Position numbers and translations under genes: made by a program
Notes under the pieces: generated by a model
Told to the model about the DNA's origin: nothing
Databases searched by the model: none
What the model saw: the letters and a program-made list of their open reading frames with translations, nothing else
In this document: in pieces, positions 1-9,439 of the stretch
How positions within the stretch are numbered: the stretch's first letter is position 1
Layout: the number at the start of each line of letters is the position of its first letter
Source of the DNA: Acidimicrobiaceae bacterium
GTDB taxonomy: Bacteria > Actinomycetota > Acidimicrobiia > Acidimicrobiales > RAAP-2
NCBI GenBank assembly: GCA_003151235.1
Contig: PLWZ01000058.1
Coordinates: 61,410-125,409, forward strand
Reading direction: 5' to 3'
Length of the DNA stretch: 64,000 bases

Positions 1-1182
1 GTCGAAGCTCGGCGCCGCGCTTGTGTGGCCGAGGGCCGAGATGATGGACCACAGCAGCGCACCGGTGACGGCGAGGCCGCTCACTACCACGATGCCCAAG
101 ATCCGGTAATAGAAGATCGTGTACAAGAGGACCAGGATCAGCCCGGCCAGGCCGGCGCCGAGGCCGGCGTCGAGCGACGAGCGCCCGAGGGTCGGCGTGA
201 CGGTCTGGGTGGTCAGCTCGACCAGCCGGATCGGGAGCGTGCCGTAGTTGAGGGCGATGGCGAGGTTGTGGGCCGACTGGTCGGTGAACTTGCCCGAGAT
301 CTCGACGTTGTTGTTGAAACCCGTGAATGTGCTCTGGTTGGGCAGGGTCAACGGCGCCGACTGGACGACCCCGTCGAGTTCGATCGTGATGATCTCGTGG
401 AAGTACTTGGACGCCATGGTGTCCCACGCCTTCCCCCCGCTGCTGGTGAGGGCGACGTCGACCACCCATCCCTGGGTTGTCGAAAGGGTGGCTGTGGCCG
501 ACTTCACGATGTGCCCGGTCAACTGGGCCGGGCCGGCCAGGTAGCGCAGCCCGCCCGAGGCGGCGGTCCCGGGGAGGAGCACCACCTTGTTGGCGGCATC
601 CTTTGCGGGCGTGGTCGACGGGTAGGCCGAGAGAACCGGATCGGGCTGCACGTTGTAGCTGACGCCGTTCGTGCTGGTGGCGCTCCCGACCAGGTTCGCG
701 GTCACCAGCTGATACTGGGAGGTACACCCGGCCGGCAGCGGACCGGGGCTGATGATCTTCTTCGCCTTCTGCCCCTTCTTCTGTTCGGTCGCCTGCGCGT
801 ACGGCCCGGCGTAGCAGAGGGTCGGGCGGAACAGGAGCTGGGCCGTCTGGCCGATCGTCTTCAAGATCTCGTTGGGGTCCTTCACGCCGGGGACCTGGAC
901 GACGATCTGATCGCCCTGCGTCGCGACGGTGGCCCCGCTCACCCCGATGCCGTTGACCCGGTTGTCCAGGATCGAGACGGCCTCGTTGAGGTTGGCCTTG
1001 GTCGTCGGGTGGGACGGCTTGTAGACGACCGAGAACCCACCGGCCAGGTCGAGGCCGAGACGGGGCGACCAGCGGGCCACGAGCGTCCCGGCGAGCGCTC
1101 CGAAGGCGATGCCGACCACAAGGATGAGACTGACGACCAGGGCTCGCGGCCGTCGGGTCTGCGAGCGGGTCGGCGGGCTCAT
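1..1182 (-). CDS. secD: Protein translocase subunit SecD (C-terminus beyond window)
   Basis: SecD works with SecF in the membrane as the proton-driven accessory unit of the Sec protein-export channel. The first 394 codons are visible, starting at ATG 1182. The N-terminus has a membrane segment followed by the family motif GLDLAGG, then the periplasmic P1 region with LNEAVSILDNRVNGIGVSGA and the phrase GDQIVVQVPGV. Near the window edge the first hydrophobic segments of the C-terminal channel-like domain appear (GLAGLILVLLYTIFYYRILG). The start overlaps the yajC stop as ATGA, so the two are translationally coupled. secF would be expected just outside the window. Confidence 0.95.
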   Translation of the reverse strand, partial: MSPPTRSQTRRPRALVVSLILVVGIAFGALAGTLVARWSPRLGLDLAGGFSVVYKPSHPTTKANLNEAVSILDNRVNGIGVSGATVATQGDQIVVQVPGVKDPNEILKTIGQTAQLLFRPTLCYAGPYAQATEQKKGQKAKKIISPGPLPAGCTSQYQLVTANLVGSATSTNGVSYNVQPDPVLSAYPSTTPAKDAANKVVLLPGTAASGGLRYLAGPAQLTGHIVKSATATLSTTQGWVVDVALTSSGGKAWDTMASKYFHEIITIELDGVVQSAPLTLPNQSTFTGFNNNVEISGKFTDQSAHNLAIALNYGTLPIRLVELTTQTVTPTLGRSSLDAGLGAGLAGLILVLLYTIFYYRILGIVVVSGLAVTGALLWSIISALGHTSAAPSFD

Positions 1183-1640
1183 GCCCCAGTTTCCCCCTCG
1201 GCCTTCCCGGTGTCCGAGGCGTCATCCGATTCGACGTGGTCGTGCTCGTCGTCGTCCTCATCGTCGTCGACCTCGGGCATGGGGGTCGGGTCGACCATCT
1301 TGCGGGCGATCGCCGTGCGCAACATCACGAGCCTGGTGGGCTGCTCGTCGACGTCCGCGTCGGCCGACGCGTTCCCGGTGAGCAGGACGACACGGTCGTT
1401 CTGCAGCTCCTCGATCCGGCCGACGATCCCGCCGATGGTCACCACCCGGTCACCGACCGCGATGCTGGAGTTGTCCTGGCGGGCCTTCTTGGCCTTCTGC
1501 TGGTTTGGTCGGAGGAACAAGAAATAGAGCGCGCCGACCACGATCACGATGAAGATCAAGAACGTCGCGCTGCTCGACGACTTCTTGGTCGTGGTGGTCG
1601 CGGCGAGCAGCGTCGTCGTCAGGCTGAGCAGGTGGTCCAC
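1179..1640 (-). CDS. yajC: Preprotein translocase subunit YajC
   Basis: YajC is a small single-pass membrane protein that associates with SecDF. A hydrophobic segment (FLIFIVIVVGALYFLFLRP, about residues 26-44) is followed by NQQKAKKARQ and the conserved GDRVVTIGGIVGRI, the YajC signature. The C-terminal 40 residues are very acidic (runs of D and E). I choose GTG 1640, giving 153 aa, because AAGGA lies 8 bases upstream. A longer reading frame to 1772 would add 44 unlikely Arg/Pro-rich residues before the hydrophobic segment. It lies directly upstream of secD with a 4-base overlap. Confidence 0.93.
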   Translation of the reverse strand: MDHLLSLTTTLLAATTTTKKSSSSATFLIFIVIVVGALYFLFLRPNQQKAKKARQDNSSIAVGDRVVTIGGIVGRIEELQNDRVVLLTGNASADADVDEQPTRLVMLRTAIARKMVDPTPMPEVDDDEDDDEHDHVESDDASDTGKAEGETGA

Positions 1641-1834
1641 GTGTGGCGTCCTTGGTGTGCGTACCGGGTTCGGACCCGCGCAAAACGGCCACCCTAGTCC
1701 AGGTCCCCGATCGGCCCTCGGTCGGGTCACCGGGTCTCGGACCATCGAGCCCTCGGCGCGGCCGTTCGGCACCGGCGGCGAAGGCGCTGGTCAACCGGGC
1801 CGGTCGCCATCGCGGGCAACCCCGGCGGGCCGCC

Positions 1835-2881
1835 TCAGAACAGGGCGGCCTCGTCGGCGATCAACCCGAGATGGGACCACGCCCGTTGGGTCGGGACACG
1901 ACCCCGGGGCGTGCGCTGGATCAGGCCCTGCTGGAGGAGGAAGGGCTCGTAGGCGTCCTCCAAGGTGTCGGTCTCCTCCCCCACGCACTGGGCCAGGGTG
2001 GTCAGCCCGACCGGGCGACCGGCGAACCGGCGGCACAGCGCGTCGAGGATCGCCCGGTCCACCTTGTCCAGTCCGAGCTCGTCGATGCCGAAGAGGGCCA
2101 GCCCCCGCTCGGCGGTCTCCCCGGTGATCACCCCATCGCCGCGTACCTCGACGAAGTCGCGGACCCGGCGGAGCAGCCGGTTGGCGATGCGGGGCGTGCC
2201 CCGCGAGCGGCCGGCGATCCGCAACGCCCCGTCGGCATCGATGTCGACGCCGAGGATCCGGGCCGACCGGAGCACGATCGCCTCGAGATCCTGCGTCGCG
2301 TACAGGTCGAGGCGGCCGATGAAGCCGAATCGGTCCCGCAGCGGGCTCGACACCAGCCCCGTCCGCGTGGTCGCCCCGATGAGGGTGAAGTGGGGCACAT
2401 CGAGGCGGATCGAGCGGGCGGTCGGACCCTTCCCGATCAAGAAGTCGAGCTTCGAGTCCTCCATGGCCGGATACAGGATCTCCTCGACCGATCGGCTCAT
2501 CCGGTGGATCTCGTCGATGAACAGGACATCGCCCTCGTGGAGATCGGTGAGCAGCGAGGCCAGGTCGCCCGCACGTACGAGCACCGGGCCCGACGTGACC
2601 CGCAGCCCGACGCCGAGCTCGGCCGAGACGATGCCGGCGAGGGAGGTCTTGCCAAGGCCGGGCGGGCCGGCGAACAGGAGGTGGTCGACGGGCTTGCCCC
2701 GCTGGACCGCCGCCTCGAGCACGATCCGGAGGTGCTCGACCAGCTGGCCCTGGCCGATGAACTCGTCGAGCGTGCGGGGCCGGAGCCCCGCCTCCTCGAT
2801 CTCCTCGGGGACGCTCGGCGTCGGGTCGAGCGGCCGGGCGGCTCCGTCGCCGAGCACCTCTCGGCGCGCGCTGGTGGTCAT
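1835..2881 (-). CDS. ruvB: Holliday junction branch migration ATPase RuvB
   Basis: RuvB is the hexameric AAA+ motor that drives branch migration of Holliday junctions with RuvA. The 348-aa product has the usual length. It shows Walker [10 protein letters not shown], Walker B and sensor region [10 protein letters not shown], the beta-hairpin/sensor stretch [18 protein letters not shown], and a C-terminal winged-helix region ending in [16 protein letters not shown]. It is the last gene of ruvC-ruvA-ruvB, with its ATG overlapping the ruvA stop by 4 bases. A gap of about 190 bases separates it from yajC. Confidence 0.97.
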   Translation of the reverse strand: MTTSARREVLGDGAARPLDPTPSVPEEIEEAGLRPRTLDEFIGQGQLVEHLRIVLEAAVQRGKPVDHLLFAGPPGLGKTSLAGIVSAELGVGLRVTSGPVLVRAGDLASLLTDLHEGDVLFIDEIHRMSRSVEEILYPAMEDSKLDFLIGKGPTARSIRLDVPHFTLIGATTRTGLVSSPLRDRFGFIGRLDLYATQDLEAIVLRSARILGVDIDADGALRIAGRSRGTPRIANRLLRRVRDFVEVRGDGVITGETAERGLALFGIDELGLDKVDRAILDALCRRFAGRPVGLTTLAQCVGEETDTLEDAYEPFLLQQGLIQRTPRGRVPTQRAWSHLGLIADEAALF

Positions 2882-3486
2882 CTCGACGCGAGCTCTTGCA
2901 ACGCCCCTCGGAGCAGCTCCTCGACGCCGCCGTCACGGTCGTCGTCGGGACCGACGCGCTCGAGCGCACCACGGATCTCGTCGGGGCCATAGCCGAGCTC
3001 GACCAGGGCCGCCCGCACCTCGGCACGGGCTTGGCCGACCGGGTCGGTCGAGCCGATCGGGCCGGAGATGGAGAAGTCGGGCAGGTCGAGCCGGCTCTTC
3101 AGGTCGATCAGCAACCGGGCCGCCGTCTTGCGTCCGACACCGGGGACGGTGCACAGAGCGCTCGCGTCCTCCTCCAGCAGGGCGGTCGTGAGTGCGGCCG
3201 GCGAGAGCTGGGACAAGATGGCCAGCGCAAGGGCGGGGCCGACGCCATGCGCGCCGAGCAGGACCTCGAAGCACCGCCGCTCGTCGTCGTGGAGGAACCC
3301 GTACAAGATGATGGCGTCCTCGCGGACGTGGGTGTGGACGTGGAGGTACACCTCGGCACCGACTTGGCCGAGCGATGCCATGGTCGGCGTCGACACCGTC
3401 ATGCGATAGCCGACCCCGGCCACTTCGACGATCACCTCGGACTCCCCCGGTCGTGCTGCGAACGTCCCGCGCAACGATCCGATCAC
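2878..3486 (-). CDS. ruvA: Holliday junction branch migration protein RuvA
   Basis: RuvA is the tetrameric junction-binding partner of RuvB. The 202-aa product begins MIGSLRGTF at GTG 3486, the typical RuvA N-terminus. It has the OB-fold region with [10 protein letters not shown], helix-hairpin-helix motifs around [16 protein letters not shown] and [16 protein letters not shown], and a C-terminal UBA-like domain ([16 protein letters not shown]). The GTG start overlaps the ruvC stop (GTGA), and its own stop overlaps the ruvB start. Frames extending further upstream are ruvC shadows. Confidence 0.96.
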   Translation of the reverse strand: MIGSLRGTFAARPGESEVIVEVAGVGYRMTVSTPTMASLGQVGAEVYLHVHTHVREDAIILYGFLHDDERRCFEVLLGAHGVGPALALAILSQLSPAALTTALLEEDASALCTVPGVGRKTAARLLIDLKSRLDLPDFSISGPIGSTDPVGQARAEVRAALVELGYGPDEIRGALERVGPDDDRDGGVEELLRGALQELASR

Positions 3487-4010
3487 GCCCCACCCCCCAG
3501 TCCGGCCGACGACGACGCCACCGCCCGGCGCAGGCCGGCCGTATGGATATGGCAGACCGCCAACGCGAGGGCGTCGGCGGCGTCGGGTGGGCTCGGCGGC
3601 GTGGCCAGACCGAGGACCGACGCCACCATGCGCTGCACCTGGTCCTTGGTCGCGCTCCCGTAGCCGGCCACCGCCAGCTTCACCTCGTTGGCGGTGTACT
3701 GCACGACCTCGCAGCCCCGTTCGGCCCCCGCCGAGAGGGCCAGCCCGCTGGCCTGGCAGACCGACACGGCGGTCTTTGCGTTCACCTGGAAGAACACCCG
3801 CTCGACGGCCACCACGTCGGGTCCGAACTCGGCCATCAGCGCCCGCAGCTCGCTCTGGAGGGTGAAGAGCCGCTGCGGTGTGGGCACGTCGGGGTCGGTT
3901 TCGATCACCCCGGCGGACACCGCCGACAGGGTCCCGCTGCGGTCTCCGGTCCGGGCGACCAGGCCGTACCCGCACCGGGACAGGCCAGGGTCGACGCCGA
4001 GGACGAACAC
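3483..4010 (-). CDS. ruvC: Crossover junction endodeoxyribonuclease RuvC
   Basis: RuvC is the dimeric resolvase that cuts Holliday junctions. The 175-aa product starting at GTG 4010 reads MFVLGVDPGLSRCGYG, aligning with the normal RuvC N-terminus. The catalytic acidic residues are visible as D in GVDPG, E in VAVERVFF and the paired D in PPDAADALALA. The frame stays open to 4124, but those extra residues are low-complexity and outside the family. No strong ribosome-binding site is seen before this GTG. It is the first gene of ruvCAB. Confidence 0.95.
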   Translation of the reverse strand: MFVLGVDPGLSRCGYGLVARTGDRSGTLSAVSAGVIETDPDVPTPQRLFTLQSELRALMAEFGPDVVAVERVFFQVNAKTAVSVCQASGLALSAGAERGCEVVQYTANEVKLAVAGYGSATKDQVQRMVASVLGLATPPSPPDAADALALAVCHIHTAGLRRAVASSSAGLGGGA

Positions 4011-4056
4011 GCGTTCGACGTTAGCGCGACGGGTCCGCCGAGACGCGGACTGCGGG

Positions 4057-4803
4057 TCAGCCGTAGAAGGCGGCCAGGACCTCGTGGGAGATGTCGTAAT
4101 TGGCGTGGACCGCCTGGACGTCATCGTGGTCGTCGATGGCTTCGAGGAGCCGGAGCACCTTCTTCGCGTCGCTCTCGTCCTCGATCGCGACCGTCGAGGA
4201 TGGCTCCAAGGACAACTCGGCCGACTCGATCGACAGCCCGGCCTCCTCCAACGCCGTCTTCACGGCGTTCAGGTCGTTGGGGGCACACGTCACGACGAAG
4301 TTGCCGCCGTCCTGGGTCAGGTCCTCGGCGCCGGCCTCGGTGGCCACCTCCATGACCCGCTCCTCGTCGCCGTTGGACACGACGACGACCCCCTTGCGCT
4401 CGAACTGCCAGCTCACCGCGCCGGGCTCGGCAAGCGAGCCACCGTTGCGGCTGAACAGGTTCCGGACATCGGCGCCGGTCCGGTTCCGGTTGTCGGTCAG
4501 AGTCTCGACGATGACGGCGACACCACTCGGCGCGTAGCCCTCGTAGTTGACCGACTCATACCGGACCCCCTCGAGCTCACCGGTGCCCCGCTTGATGGCC
4601 CGCTCGATCGTGTCCATCGGGACCGAGGCCTCCCGGGCCTTCTGGTATGTGGTGCGGAGCGACGCGTTGGCGGTCATGTCGCTGCCGCCCTCGCGGGCCG
4701 CGACCTCGACCAGGCGGATCAACTTCGCGAACAGCTTCGCCCGGGCCGCGTCCTGCGCCCCCTTGCGGTACTTGGTGGTCGCCCACTTGGAGTGACCCGA
4801 CAT
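4057..4803 (-). CDS. YebC/PmpR family DNA-binding regulatory protein
   Basis: The 248-aa product has the invariant YebC/TACO1 start MSGHSKWATTKYRKGAQDAAR and the family three-domain pattern, including VNYEGYAPSGVAVIVETLTDNRNRT and a C-terminal YDISHEVLAAF. Family members have been described as transcription regulators and, more recently, as factors that help ribosomes translate difficult stretches, so I do not assign a specific target. It lies 46 bases upstream of ruvC in the same direction, the usual genomic position for this family. Confidence 0.95.
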   Translation of the reverse strand: MSGHSKWATTKYRKGAQDAARAKLFAKLIRLVEVAAREGGSDMTANASLRTTYQKAREASVPMDTIERAIKRGTGELEGVRYESVNYEGYAPSGVAVIVETLTDNRNRTGADVRNLFSRNGGSLAEPGAVSWQFERKGVVVVSNGDEERVMEVATEAGAEDLTQDGGNFVVTCAPNDLNAVKTALEEAGLSIESAELSLEPSSTVAIEDESDAKKVLRLLEAIDDHDDVQAVHANYDISHEVLAAFYG

Positions 4804-4836
4804 CGCTCTCTCCTTCTTCTTCTCGGTGCCCGGCGC

Positions 4837-5487
4837 TCAGCCGGCGACGCCCGATGGCTCCCTGCGATCCACCGCCGCCCGTTCGACCATGGCCAAGAAC
4901 AGTTGGTGGAGCCGCCGGTCGGCGGTGAGCTCGGGGTGGAACGCCGAGGCGAGCACCGACCCCTGCCGGCACACGACCGGGCGCAACTCCCCGGTCCCGG
5001 GCGTGGACGCCCGGGCCAGGACCTCGACGTCGGTGCCCACCTCTTCGATCAACGGCGCTCGGATGAAGATGGCCGGCATCGACCCGCTCGGCTCGTTCGG
5101 CCCCGCCGACAGCTCCACGGTGGTCTCGAACGACTCGGTCTGGCGCCCGTAGCCGTTGCGCCGCACGGCGCAGTCGAGCACGCCGAATCCCCGCTGGTCG
5201 GGCCGTCCGCCGCGCACCTCTCTCGCCAACAGCACCAACCCGGCACAGGTGCCAAACACCGGCAGGCCGGCACCGATCACCGCGGCCACCGGGTCGAAGA
5301 GCCCCGAGGACGCCAGCAGGAGCGACAACGTGGTCGACTCGCCACCGGGAAGGACGAGGCCCTCGAGCCCGTCGAGATCGCGCTCGGTCAGAACCGGGCG
5401 CCCGGTCACACCGAGTTGGCCGAGCGCGGCCAGGTGCTCGCGGACGTCGCCTTGCAGGGCCAACACGCCGATCGTCACCACCGACAC
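4837..5487 (-). CDS. pdxT: Pyridoxal 5'-phosphate synthase glutaminase subunit PdxT
   Basis: PdxT releases ammonia from glutamine and passes it to PdxS for vitamin B6 synthesis. From GTG 5487 the product is 216 aa and begins MSVVTIGVLALQGDVREH, as in the family. The class I amidotransferase features are present: LPGGEST, the nucleophile cysteine in VFGTCAGLVLL, and the His-Glu pair in FHPELT. GTG 5481 and GTG 5478 are alternative starts. No convincing ribosome-binding site decides between them. The gene lies 10 bases downstream of pdxS. Confidence 0.95.
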   Translation of the reverse strand: MSVVTIGVLALQGDVREHLAALGQLGVTGRPVLTERDLDGLEGLVLPGGESTTLSLLLASSGLFDPVAAVIGAGLPVFGTCAGLVLLAREVRGGRPDQRGFGVLDCAVRRNGYGRQTESFETTVELSAGPNEPSGSMPAIFIRAPLIEEVGTDVEVLARASTPGTGELRPVVCRQGSVLASAFHPELTADRRLHQLFLAMVERAAVDRREPSGVAG

Positions 5488-5497
5488 CGCGTCGCGG

Positions 5498-6397
5498 TTA
5501 CCAACCGCGATCGGCAAAGTGTTCGGTGAGCGTTCCCGGCCCTTCGCCCCGCATCGCCTCGCCGAGACCACGGCTGACCTTGGCCACGTGCTCTGCGTCG
5601 GCGAAGTGCGCGGCCGCCTCGACGATCGCCCTGGCCCGGCGAGCCGGGTCATCGCTCTTGAAGATGGCCGAGCCGACGAACACGGCCTCGGCACCGAGCT
5701 GCATCACGAGCGACACGTCGGCCGGCGTCGCGAGGCCGCCGGCGCAGAACAGCGGCACCGGGAGCCGGCCGGTGCGCGCGATCTCCTGCACCAGACCGAT
5801 GGGCGCGCCGAGCTGCTTGGCCCATCCGTACTGCTCGGCGCTGTCGGCCTGGGTCAGCCGGCGGATGTCGCCCAGGATGGATCGGAGGTGCCGAACCGCC
5901 TCGACGACGTTGCCGGTCCCGGCCTCGCCCTTCGAGCGGATCATGGCCGCGCCCTCGGAAATGCGGCGCAGGGCCTCGCCCAGGTTGGTGGCCCCGCAGA
6001 CGAACGGGATGGTGAACGGCCACTTGTCGATGTGGTGGGCCTCATCGGCGGGGGTGAGGACCTCGCTCTCGTCGATGTAGTCGACCTGCAGTGCCTCGAG
6101 GATCTGCGCCTCGGCGAAGTGGCCGATCCGGGCCTTGGCCATGACCGGGATTGTGACGGCCTCTTGGATCGCTTCGATCAGGGCGGGGTCGCTCATCCGG
6201 GCCACCCCACCGTCGCGTCGGATGTCGGCCGGGACCCGCTCGAGCGCCATCACCGACACCGCACCGGCGTCCTCGGCCACCTTGGCCTGGTCCGCCGTGA
6301 CGACGTCCATGATCACCCCACCCCGCAGCATGTCTGCCAGGCCGCGCTTCACCGCAAAGGTGCCGGTCTGAGCGCTGGAGTCGGAGTGTTCTGTCAT
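5498..6397 (-). CDS. pdxS: Pyridoxal 5'-phosphate synthase synthase subunit PdxS
   Basis: PdxS is the (beta/alpha)8 barrel that condenses a pentose phosphate, a triose phosphate and ammonia into pyridoxal 5'-phosphate. The 299-aa product has the expected length. Conserved stretches include [45 protein letters not shown], the lysine-containing [18 protein letters not shown], and [13 protein letters not shown] with [15 protein letters not shown] lies about 7 bases before the ATG. It forms a two-gene unit with pdxT. Confidence 0.97.
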   Translation of the reverse strand: MTEHSDSSAQTGTFAVKRGLADMLRGGVIMDVVTADQAKVAEDAGAVSVMALERVPADIRRDGGVARMSDPALIEAIQEAVTIPVMAKARIGHFAEAQILEALQVDYIDESEVLTPADEAHHIDKWPFTIPFVCGATNLGEALRRISEGAAMIRSKGEAGTGNVVEAVRHLRSILGDIRRLTQADSAEQYGWAKQLGAPIGLVQEIARTGRLPVPLFCAGGLATPADVSLVMQLGAEAVFVGSAIFKSDDPARRARAIVEAAAHFADAEHVAKVSRGLGEAMRGEGPGTLTEHFADRGW

Positions 6398-6465
6398 GGC
6401 TCAATCCTACCGACCCTGGCCAGGTTCCCTTCCGAAGGGAACTGGCCCGTTCTGGTGGCCATGGA

Positions 6466-7605
6466 TCAGCGGACCAGGCGGAAGAACGACCGGATCTCGT
6501 CGACAAACGTCTCGGGCTGTTCGAAAGCCGCGAAGTGTCCGCCTGCGTCGAGTTCGTGCCACTGGCGGATGTCGGTGAACTGCCGCTCGGCCCAGCGTCT
6601 CGAGGCCCGAAAGATCTCCTTCGGGAAGATCGACACCCCGGTCGGCACCTCGACGGTCCCGCTGCGTCCGCGGCGGAAGCTCTCCCAGTACAGGCGGGCC
6701 GACGATGCTGCGGTCCCCGAGAGCCAGTACAACATCACGTTGTCCAGGATCCGGTCGGCCCCGAGCGCAGCCACCGGGTCGCCGTCGGTGTCGGTCCACG
6801 ACCAGAACTTCTCGAGGATCCACCCACACTGCCCGGCCGGCGAGTCCGCCAAGGCGTATCCGACGGTCTGGGGCCGCGTCGACTGCTGCTTGGAGTAGCC
6901 CGAGTCCCAGTCCTGGTAGTGCTGGAGCGACGCGATGCTGGCTTGCTCGGAATCGGTGAGGTCCGCCAAGTCCTCCGCGTTGGGCCGCGCCGTCACCATG
7001 TTGAGATGGATGCCGGCCACATGCTCGGGGTCGGTCAGTCCGATGTTGGTCGTCACCGCGGCGCCCCAGTCCCCGCCCTGGGCGCCGTAGCGGTCGTAGC
7101 CGAGCCGGGCCATGAGCTCCGCCCAGGCCTGACCGATCCGCTCGACTCCCCACCCGGTGGCGGTCGGCTTGTCGCTGAACCCGTAGCCGGGGAGAGACGG
7201 GCAGACCACGTGGAAGGCGTCGGCGGGGTCGCCGCCGTGCGCGGCGGGGTCGGTCAACGGGCCGATCACATCCATGAACTCGACGATCGATCCGGGCCAC
7301 CCGTGGGTGAGGACGAGCGGCAGCGCGTCCGCGTTGGGCGAGCGCACATGGAGGAAGTGCACGCCCAACGAATCGATGGAGGTCTTGAACTGTGCGAACG
7401 CGTTGATGCGAGCCTCCCGGGCGCGCCAGTCGTAGCCGTCGGCCCAGTACGCGCAGAGGGACTGGAGGTAGTCGAGCGGCACCCCCTGCGACCAGTCGGC
7501 GACCGGCTCGGCCTCGGGCCAGCGGGTTCGGTGCAGGCGGTCGACGAGGTTGCTCAGATCGGCATCACTGATGGCGACGGTGAACGGGACCAGCGCTTGC
7601 TCCAT
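6466..7605 (-). CDS. Epoxide hydrolase (EHN domain, alpha/beta hydrolase)
   Basis: This 379-aa protein matches the microsomal-type epoxide hydrolases, which open epoxides to diols through an enzyme-ester intermediate. The N-terminal EHN segment includes RLHRTRWPEAEPVADWSQGVPLDYLQ. The oxyanion motif HGWPGS, the nucleophile aspartate in the GAQGGDWGA elbow, and the C-terminal catalytic histidine in GGHFAAFEQPE are all present. The physiological substrate cannot be read from the sequence. The gene is divergent from the cupin at 7752 and follows the pdxS promoter region on the opposite side. Confidence 0.88.
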   Translation of the reverse strand: MEQALVPFTVAISDADLSNLVDRLHRTRWPEAEPVADWSQGVPLDYLQSLCAYWADGYDWRAREARINAFAQFKTSIDSLGVHFLHVRSPNADALPLVLTHGWPGSIVEFMDVIGPLTDPAAHGGDPADAFHVVCPSLPGYGFSDKPTATGWGVERIGQAWAELMARLGYDRYGAQGGDWGAAVTTNIGLTDPEHVAGIHLNMVTARPNAEDLADLTDSEQASIASLQHYQDWDSGYSKQQSTRPQTVGYALADSPAGQCGWILEKFWSWTDTDGDPVAALGADRILDNVMLYWLSGTAASSARLYWESFRRGRSGTVEVPTGVSIFPKEIFRASRRWAERQFTDIRQWHELDAGGHFAAFEQPETFVDEIRSFFRLVR

Positions 7606-7751
7606 GGAATCCCCTCGAACGTGACCGACGCCCGGTGGTCGAGCTGCGCCCGCCCCACACCGGTATCGAGGACAACCATAGATCCGGTCGATTCGCCAAC
7701 TCGAAGGTGCCGGGTTGCAACCAACCGCGCCGGCGGAGCGAGACTGGCGCC

Positions 7752-8114
7752 ATGGCTCACCTGATCCCCGCCCCGTTCGTCATCGAGTCCCCCGGTACCC
7801 CGCCGAAGCAGATCGCCGAGTTCGTCGGAAGGGTGGCCACCGAGAACCCCTCGGTTTCGGTCGCGGTGATGCAGAGCCCGACGGGTTGGTCCGAGCCCGG
7901 CCAAACCCCCGAGTTCGACGAGTACACGGTCGTGCTGTCGGGCGAGCTGTCCGTCGAGACCGAGGAGGGCACGTTCACCGTGACGGGCGGCCAGGCCGTG
8001 CAGATCGCGGCAGGCGAATGGGTGCGGTACTCCACGCCGGCCGAGGGCGGGGCCCACTACGTCTCGGTGTGCGTCCCGGCGTTCTCGCCCGACACCGTGC
8101 ACCGGGACGATTAG
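7752..8114 (+). CDS. Small cupin-domain protein
   Basis: The product is a 120-aa single-domain cupin-like protein. The beta-barrel core is recognisable from EPGQTPEFDEYTVVLSGELSVETEEGTFTVTGGQAVQIAAGEW. The usual metal-binding histidines of cupin motif 1 are largely absent (only E and acidic residues appear), so enzymatic activity is doubtful and a binding or regulatory role is possible. ATG 7752 is preferred because the barrel starts soon after it. The upstream in-frame extension to 7635 is Arg-rich and unlike the family. Confidence 0.7.
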   Translation: MAHLIPAPFVIESPGTPPKQIAEFVGRVATENPSVSVAVMQSPTGWSEPGQTPEFDEYTVVLSGELSVETEEGTFTVTGGQAVQIAAGEWVRYSTPAEGGAHYVSVCVPAFSPDTVHRDD

Positions 8115-8146
8115 CCGCCGGCCGCACGGGGTACCGGCTGCGCGAC

Positions 8147-9433
8147 CTACAGCTCGGCCAGCGCGTTGATCCTGACCGAGGTGAGGTCGAGGTCGCCCAT
8201 CGTCTCGGCGTCGCGATCGCCGACCGCCGGGTCGATCCAGAGCCACCGCGACATCGCCCACCGCCGGCCTGTGAAGACCGACCCAGTTCGCGGCGATCCG
8301 CTCTCGGCGAATCGGCGGAGGGCGTCGCAGAGCCCGGGCGGGTACCGGACGGCCGTCACGGCCACCTGGTCGGCCCGCAGCTCGCGCCCGCGACCGAGCG
8401 CACGATGCAAGAAGTGGTCTCCCCCGGTCAACCAGATCACCGGGGCGAGCACCGTGACGGCGACAGATGAGACCAACGTGTCGTCGCGCTTGAGGTGGGA
8501 GAGCTCGTGGCCGACCACGCCCTCCATCTGGGTGAGGTCGAGTGCCGCTTCGAGCCCGGTGGTCACCACCAGCACGCCGCGATCGGGCCCGATGCCGAGG
8601 GAGCACGCGTTGGGTATCTCGTCATCGACGGCCATGAGGGTCGGACGGCGCACCCCGAAGGTGGGACAGAGACCGTCGACCAGGTTCTGCAACCGGGGTA
8701 GCTCGTCGTCGCGCACCGGCCGAGCCAGAACCACGCGGAGCGCGACGGCCGTCGCCATGCGGGGAATGATCAGCGCTACCAAGACCAGCACCACCACCAG
8801 CCCGGCCCCGCCGGCGACGGGCGACACGGCCGCTGCGAGCACGGCACCGACAATGACGGCCGGAGCTGCCGCCGCGACCAGGCTGATCCGGCGCGCCCGG
8901 CGCCTGTTGGCCCGCACGTCACGGGCGTCGACGAGAGGCGGCGCCCCGTGGGCGACCGCAGCCTCCCGGCGAACCGGGGCCTCGACCGGCGCCAACTGCT
9001 CCCGGCGCTGGCCCGAATTCCGCTGGCCGCCACCGGATGCGGCGGACCGGTTCCTCGAGCGGTTGTTGCCCGATCGGTTGTTGCCCGATCGGTTGCCCCC
9101 ACCGCCGCTGTTGGCCGACCGATTACCCGAACCACCGCCGCCACCCGATGCGCGGGCCCGGCCGTTGCGGTTGCCGGAGGTCTTCGGGCCGTTCTGGGCT
9201 CCCTGCGCCGAGCCGGACGACTGGCTCCTCTGTCCTTGTCCCTGACCTTGTCCTTGTCCCTGACCTTGTCCTTGTCCCTGACCTTGTCCCTGACCTTGTC
9301 CCTGACCTTGTCCCTGACCGGAACGGCCCCTGCCGCCGCGGCGCCGGCGGCGTCCGGACGAGCCGCCGGGTCGCGACCCTCCCCCACCACCGGGTTCGTT
9401 GCCCGGGCTACGGGGCTGGCCGGAATCCGCCAT
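8147..9433 (-). CDS. M48 family zinc metallopeptidase with Gly-Gln repeat N-terminus
   Basis: The C-terminal half of this 428-aa protein is an HtpX/Ste24-like M48 peptidase. The zinc motif HELSH lies in GVVGHELSHLKRDD near residue 310, followed by a hydrophobic segment and the third-ligand glutamate in GRELRADQVAVTA. A pair of membrane segments (about 180-225) precedes it. The first 150 residues are low-complexity: Arg/Gly-rich, then about 15 Gly-Gln dipeptides, then Ser/Asn/Gly-rich. Such a tail is unusual for M48 and looks disordered. The gene follows pimA by 6 bases on the same strand. The substrate is unknown. Confidence 0.85.
   Translation of the reverse strand: MADSGQPRSPGNEPGGGGGSRPGGSSGRRRRRGGRGRSGQGQGQGQGQGQGQGQGQGQGQGQGQGQGQRSQSSGSAQGAQNGPKTSGNRNGRARASGGGGGSGNRSANSGGGGNRSGNNRSGNNRSRNRSAASGGGQRNSGQRREQLAPVEAPVRREAAVAHGAPPLVDARDVRANRRRARRISLVAAAAPAVIVGAVLAAAVSPVAGGAGLVVVLVLVALIIPRMATAVALRVVLARPVRDDELPRLQNLVDGLCPTFGVRRPTLMAVDDEIPNACSLGIGPDRGVLVVTTGLEAALDLTQMEGVVGHELSHLKRDDTLVSSVAVTVLAPVIWLTGGDHFLHRALGRGRELRADQVAVTAVRYPPGLCDALRRFAESGSPRTGSVFTGRRWAMSRWLWIDPAVGDRDAETMGDLDLTSVRINALAEL
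9229..9318 (-). repeat. Minisatellite encoding (Gly-Gln)n in the M48 peptidase gene
   Basis: About 90 bases consist of tandem copies of the 6-base units GGTCAG and GGACAA in mixed order, giving 12-base and 18-base higher-order periods (GGTCAGGGACAA recurs). It encodes roughly 15 Gly-Gln dipeptides. Because units are multiples of 6 bases, gain or loss of copies would keep the frame, so length variation between strains is expected. Confidence 0.9.
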
Positions 9434-9439
9434 GAGGGC

